This document shows, in pieces, positions 59,043 through 64,000 of a DNA stretch of 64,000 bases. How positions within the stretch are numbered: the stretch's first letter is position 1; every line of letters begins with the position of its first letter. The DNA is from Eutypa lata (taxonomy: Eukaryota > Ascomycota > Sordariomycetes > Xylariales > Diatrypaceae): the NCBI GenBank assembly GCA_022661535.1, contig JAKULF010000001.1:1054001-1118000 (forward strand). Reading direction: 5' to 3'. The position numbers and the translations under genes are program-made. The notes under the pieces were generated by a model. The model was given only the letters and a program-made list of their open reading frames with translations. It was not told the DNA's origin and did no database searches.

Positions 59043-61039
59043 GCGCTGCGCGCTGAAGCACCTTGAGAAGCACTTTGAAGCTTGATGGATGATGGCGATG
59101 ATGTGGTGATGATAAGGTACAGTATAAAGACAATGATACAGTTGTCACCCAACTAGGCTTAAACACTGTCATAAAATCCGTACGCCCTGTTAGGGACAAT
59201 GTCAATATATCGAACTTTAGTCAAGCCAAACCCCGTCAACAAGACAATCGATATATAACCTTGCTTTGTCTACTCTAAGAAGAGGCATGGTTCTCGGTAC
59301 TCAGTACCACGTAGACGTCAGAGCCAAATTGGAACAAGATCGTGAACTCATACGCGTCAACTAGTTTCTCAGAATTCGTGTATGCATAACTAGTTACTTG
59401 TTAAGAAGCAATTTCAAGGCAGCTCTCATCTCACATTGACCATTGCTTCCGGCTCCTACGTGAATATATAGTCGCTATTAAAATTCTGCCGCACGCCTGA
59501 CGGTGGTACACCGGCGGCACTTGAACAGCAGTAAGTATTTACCCATGGACAACTCTTCCTAGTAGGGCGGTGAGAGCTTGGTCCCCACATCGTAAGGACG
59601 TTCCATCTTCATTAAAGCGTCCATATTACGTACAGGGATATTCCCTGAGGATCCGTTTTAAGGGGTTTGAGGGTCCTCTCGTTAGAGTTGGGTGCTGCAT
59701 GAAGAAAAACAAATTTACGTCCGTTTCATGTTTAACACAAACAGCCTATCATTATGATCGTGAACTATGATGTCGTTTTTTTTGTTTGCTTTCGGTGTTT
59801 GAAAGCAGGGAGATTTGAAAAGCTTGGAAGAGGTGATAATGTTTAGAGTTTTAGTACACAAGTAACGGTATGTAATTAATCCTTATGCGTTCACCGTGGT
59901 TTATGTCCACACATACATTAGGTACAGCCAGATATTTTACTCGAACACAGAGAGTCTTCGCTACATAAGAAGCAAGATTTACTGAAACATCAGACATATT
60001 GCAAAAGTGATAACTTGGGGGATGGGTTACGGTGAGTACTTACTTACCTACGTCACTACTTGTATGCATGTAAAATAGACGTCTTGATAAAGGTGTAACC
60101 GAATCGATAAGGGCAACTATTGCCCAAAACGAATCATAAGACGATTTTGTATTGGTTGTTCTTGGCACCATCCTCCTACACCAAGTAGTTAGTTAGGTAC
60201 CTACATGTACAAAGTGAATACCTGCATATGCTGTGATGTAGTTGATACACCTTGAGATAATGTTGTTGTTAAGTGAGGTCTCAAGCTCGACAGAATTAAT
60301 GAATATCAACACTCTTCTAAAGGGGATTCTCTGCAGGTTCTTGAGGTAAGAAAAACTACAGTTTCAAGTGCTTCAAAATTCATTATCTCCCCCACTCATG
60401 AGAACCGCCAAAAGACCACAATTGATAGTTGTCCAGAAAATACGATTATCAAATTTCCAACGTCCGGGTCTCACTAACGTTTTATGGATAACAAATGCGG
60501 CGTCAAAAGGCAGTGGGAGGGTACAGATGGAGAAGATAAAAACTGACAGGTGAATTACATGTAGCTCTTTCTGTTTGGTTCAAGGTTACATCAGGGTCCC
60601 ACTGATGTACCGTAGAATTCCCCAACTTTTAGTGGTTCTAGCGCCTTTTCCCCCAGGAACAAGTAATGATTGGCAGACAGTTCGTGCCAATCGCTAATGG
60701 CGTCAAATGGCCCAGTACGGCAAGTGAATGAATAATTTTGATGATTCTGGGTCAACCCTCCTGCCTATCACCTGCCAATTCCCCCGTTACCTATGCCTAA
60801 CAATGCTAATACCAACAGGACACTAAACTCAAGTGAGCCTTCCCCCTCAAGATAGATCCCCTTCGGATATCGTACATTCATTCATAGCCTTCTAAGAACA
60901 AAAGAGAACTCCTTCCCACCTCCTTCCTACTCACCTACCTGCTTAACCAAAGTCACTCCTTCACTTACTTCCCCCCCCTCCCCCATTGTCTTAGGTCTCG
61001 TCACCTTCTTACACTCTCTTGCCACCACGGGCTTTTTTT

Positions 61040-61060
61040 AATAGGCAATTCCTGCCTATT
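61040..61060 (+). promoter_or_regulatory. Perfect 8-bp hairpin in the leader of the glucanosyltransferase gene
   Basis: AATAGGCA-ATTCC-TGCCTATT forms a stem of 8 bp with a 5-nt loop, 240 bp upstream of the ATG and just after a pyrimidine-rich tract. It may be a protein-binding palindrome or an RNA structure. Function is not known. Confidence 0.35.
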
Positions 61061-61299
61061 TTTAATTTCCAGTCATTCCTTTGATACACGGTAATTCGAG
61101 GTATTTGTAGTTGTTTTTGAAAAGAACATACAGCATTTCAGTCCAATTACTTTGTCCGATAGTTATACATAACGCTTTGATACGATACACACGCAGACGG
61201 ATCCAGCACGCAAAATATACCCCATTGCTTTTGGTTACAGAGAAACAAGTAGAGTTAACCTCTGAGAATTTTGTAACGCCGTTACGACAAATAGTCAAG

Positions 61300-63066
61300 A
61301 TGCTGGTAAGTTACCCGAAGTGTAAACAATTCCTTCACCAGCAAGGAACACCTAGAGCCGAACCGGCACGCAGCTAGGTGTTTTGTGCCGTTTTATAGAC
61401 AGCCTATGCAGCCGGCATCATTGGTGAATCGGAGGGAATGCGTGTGATGTTGTCCGAAACCGGTTTCCAAACCGGCCTTCCGGGATACTAGTTCTAGTCT
61501 ACGATTGGAAGCAATTACTTCGACGTCAATGGTGTTAACAGCCTCTGCTCGGAAACCTTCTCTATGCAACTAAGTTACAAAGGACGTTGGACCAACTAAC
61601 AATGGTTGCACCCGATATAGGTCCAATCGGCTCTTGTCGCACTCGGCGCGACCCTGGCTGCTGCCGTACAGCCCCTCGAAGTTAAGGGGAACCAATTCAT
61701 CAACCCCGACACCGGCAATGCCTTCCAGATTGTGGGTGTGGCCTATCAACCTGGCGGCAGCGCTGGTTACGACCCTAGTCACGGTCGGGACCCGCTCTCG
61801 GACAGTGAGGTCTGCATGCGTGATGCCGCTCTGATGCAGAGTCTGGGTGCAAACGCCATCCGAGTTTACAACTTGGACCCCAACCTGAACCACGATGAGT
61901 GCGCTAGCATCTTCAACGCCGCCGGCATGTACATGCTCATTGACGTCAACTCCCCTCTTCCCGGCGAGGCCCTCGTCAACTTTGAGCCGTGGACCTCGTA
62001 CTATGCCGCTTACCTGAACCGCACTTTTGCTGTCGTTGAGGGCTTCAAGAACTACCCCAACACTCTTGCCTTCTTCTCTGGCAACGAGGTCATCTCTGAT
62101 GAGAAGGTCGCTAAGACCGTCCCTCCCTACGTCCGTGCTGTGACCCGTGACCTTAAGAACTATATTAAGAAGCACTCTAAGCGCCAGATCCCTGTCGGAT
62201 ACTCTGCCGCTGATGTCCGTATTGTTCTTGAGGACAGCTGGAACTACTTCCAGTGCGCCATTGATGGTGAGGAGGACGACATGTCGCGTGCCGATATCTT
62301 TGCCCTTAACAGCTACTCGTGGTGCGGTGACAGCAGCTTCAAGGAGGCCAGCTACGACCAACTCGTTACCATGTTCCAGAAGTCCTCCGTCCCGGTCTTC
62401 TTCTCTGAGTTCGGTTGCAACACCCCATCTCCCCGTGTCTTCACCGAGATCCAGTCCATCTACGGTAGCGACATGACGGGCGCATTTGCCGGCGGTGTCG
62501 TGTACGAGTACACGCAAGAGGACAACAACTACGGCCTGGCCAAGATCAACACCAAGGATCAGTCCCTCCAGCTCCAGGAAGACTTCCGCTCCCTGCAGAA
62601 GCAGTACTCCAAGGTCGACTTCAGCTCGGTCCAGAGCGTTAAGGCGGTCTCAACGGCCAACTCTGCCCCCGAGTGCAAGGCTAGCCTGATCAAGAACAAG
62701 AGCTTCAACTCCAACTTCACCCTGCCCAAGCTGCCCCCTGGAGCTCAGGAGATTATCGACGAGGGTGTCTCCCCCGCGCCTGTCGGTAAGATCGTTGACA
62801 TCAGTGACTGGAAGGTCGTCCCCCAGGTCAAGGATGTCGATGGAAGCGTCATGTCGGACTTGGCCGTCAAGCCCCTCGACGACGATGCCGTCAACACTCC
62901 CGGTACCAACGCTGGTGGATCTATTACTAGTGCCGGATCCACTAGTGATGAGACTACCGATGATAGCACCAGCGATGACGCCGAGGGTGCTGCTGTTCGC
63001 TTCTCTAGCTCCCTCGCTCTCCCCGTTATGGCAGCTCTTGCCATGGCTGGTGTTCAGCTGTTTTAA
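61300..63066 (+). CDS. gel1: GH72 1,3-beta-glucanosyltransferase, GPI-anchored (Gel/Gas family)
   Basis: Exon 1 is only ATGCTG (61300-61305). A 315-nt intron with GTAAGT donor, ACTAAC branch site and ATAG acceptor follows, then exon 2 at 61621-63066, giving 483 aa. The join makes a signal peptide MLVQSALVALGATLAAAVQP. The enzyme cuts and rejoins beta-1,3-glucan to lengthen wall glucan at the cell surface. Catalytic acids are in FFSGNEV (acid/base Glu) and FFSEFGCN (nucleophile). GVAYQPGG, GANAIRVYNLDP and GAFAGGVVYEYTQEDNNYG are family blocks. There is no CBM43/X8 cysteine module, so it is of the Gel1 type. The Ser/Thr/Asp-rich tail (SAGSTSDETTDDSTSDDAEG) and hydrophobic end LALPVMAALAMAGVQLF form a GPI signal. 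N-glycosylation sites include NRT, NKS and NFT. Which paralogue it is cannot be settled, so the symbol is tentative. Confidence 0.9.
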
Positions 63067-64000
63067 GGAATAGAGGAAGGAAGTGGTGGAGTGGGTGGTT
63101 AGTGGTTGTTGGGCTTATAGAGGTGTTGTAATTAACCAACATACTTTACGCACGGCATACATACATACATTCTCATTTTTTGGCTCACCCGTTCATCGTG
63201 TGTCACGTTTCGTACCCAACCCAAGGAAATGCGACAATGGAACTTAGGGGATCGGCTGGAGGAGACAAGCACCATAATTCACACGACTCCGAGATGGACA
63301 GGATAAAAAGAATGCTGGTCGAGACGCCACGACTGTCAACATTTGTGGAATGCTTTGGTTGTCGGGCATATTTGCTTAGCGTCGTCGTTCGGAGCGGGTG
63401 AGGCAAAGGTGACTTTGTATGGGTGGATGGGCTTTTCTTGTATCTTATGATATGCGTACGTAGCTTGTACATAGAAGAAGAAGAGGAAGAAGAAGCGGTA
63501 TTTCTATGATCCGCTATGTCCGTGGTGATATTGTGATGTCTGTGATATCTCGGTCTATATATGTGGGTAGTATGTGTACTGCCGTCGCTCATGATAATTG
63601 GACGATGGCTCCATTAGCTAGCTGTCTTAGGAGGTTTTAGACTAGGTGTGCATATCAGGATTTCGGGGTGTAGTTGACGATCGAGCTATCTTTACGGCGG
63701 GTGTCCTACTATGTAGGACACCACCATTATCCTAAGGTTTTTTTTGGGGGGGGGTTTTTTTTGACTACTCTTCTCCTATTGCAGGTTTTACTGAGCAGGC
63801 TGTTGATATAACCTAAAATAGTTATTTTAAGTATAGCAGCTATTGTCTTATGTCACGTGCGTTTTTGGTTATGCGGTGTGACTGAATTAAACCTCTTCGT
63901 GAGGGCTAAAAAAGCAGTGCAAAGGGCCGCAATGGGTGAAGAAGGAACAGTGGAATGAAATTAACCAATGATTGTCATCTCTAATCTTCAACATTTCTTA
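63067..64000. other. 3' flank of the glucanosyltransferase gene to window end
   Basis: Contains (TACA)n near 63156-63170, an (AAG)n patch near 63472-63497 and a T8-G10-T8 homopolymer cluster at about 63738-63765. No gene is recognised. Confidence 0.4.

Larger units (their letters stand above)
57712..61299. other. Long intergenic region between CDC10 and the glucanosyltransferase gene
   Basis: About 3.6 kb without a supportable gene. Short open frames lack family signals and I see no tRNA-like box A/box B pair. It holds a telomere-like CCTAA patch, a pyrimidine-rich tract at about 60900-61020, and a small hairpin before the glucanosyltransferase start (the patch and the hairpin are listed separately). 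A lineage-specific or non-coding transcript cannot be excluded. Confidence 0.45.

Noticed and set aside
61570..62517. 315-codon minus-strand frame
   Set aside because: Antisense shadow of the GEL gene; the plus strand has catalytic motifs and signal peptide.

Overview
The window is nuclear DNA of a filamentous ascomycete (Pezizomycotina, most likely Sordariomycetes; the class is inference). The signs are short GT-AG introns of about 50-300 nt with CTAAC-like branch sites, fungal core genes (CDC10 septin, GH72 glucanosyltransferase, LCB3, SKI8) and AT-saturated blocks. In these blocks CpA/TpG has almost vanished and the few surviving G/C lie mostly in CpG, CpT or ApG. That is the trace of repeat-induced point mutation (RIP).

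Layout. 1-2235: 5' part of a GC-rich Tad-like LINE on the minus strand. Its ORF1 is readable almost throughout but is split by a 368-bp, nearly pure A/T element with CGCTTTCG/CGAAAGCG ends. 2570-4260: F-box gene. About 4420-21010: a 16.6-kb AT-saturated RIP island holding two diverged ~0.85-0.9-kb direct repeats, an (ATT)n tract, an A/T minisatellite field and a perfect 437-bp tandem duplication. 21.4-22.8 kb: remains of a SET-domain gene and a DUF7730-like gene. 23.3-24.4 kb: a second AT block with three copies of a small inverted-repeat unit.

24.9-36.3 kb is an accessory zone. It holds an FTA2-type protein-kinase-like gene with an in-frame TAG, a 489-aa gene with a possible nuclease motif, a decayed paralogous fragment of that gene, an intact MFS transporter, a membrane-anchored fungal protein with an upstream in-frame TAA, a chymotrypsin-fold protease gene with several lesions, and a 258-aa orphan. 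Several nonsense codons here can be explained by C-to-T change at CpA.

From 37.7 kb to the right end the genes are conserved housekeeping genes with clean multi-exon structures: LCB3-type sphingoid-base-phosphate phosphatase, SDR oxidoreductase, UBA2 (SUMO E1), QNG1 (queuosine salvage), POLD4, UNC93-like membrane protein, SKI8 (WD40), mitochondrial bL32, septin CDC10 and a GPI-anchored GEL/GAS glucanosyltransferase. They belong to separate pathways (sphingolipid, SUMO, tRNA modification, replication, mRNA decay/meiosis, mitochondrial translation, septum and wall), so this is ordinary core gene order and not a cluster. All exon joins were worked out by hand from splice consensus, reading phase and protein continuity. 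Intergenic stretches over about 300 bp are listed.
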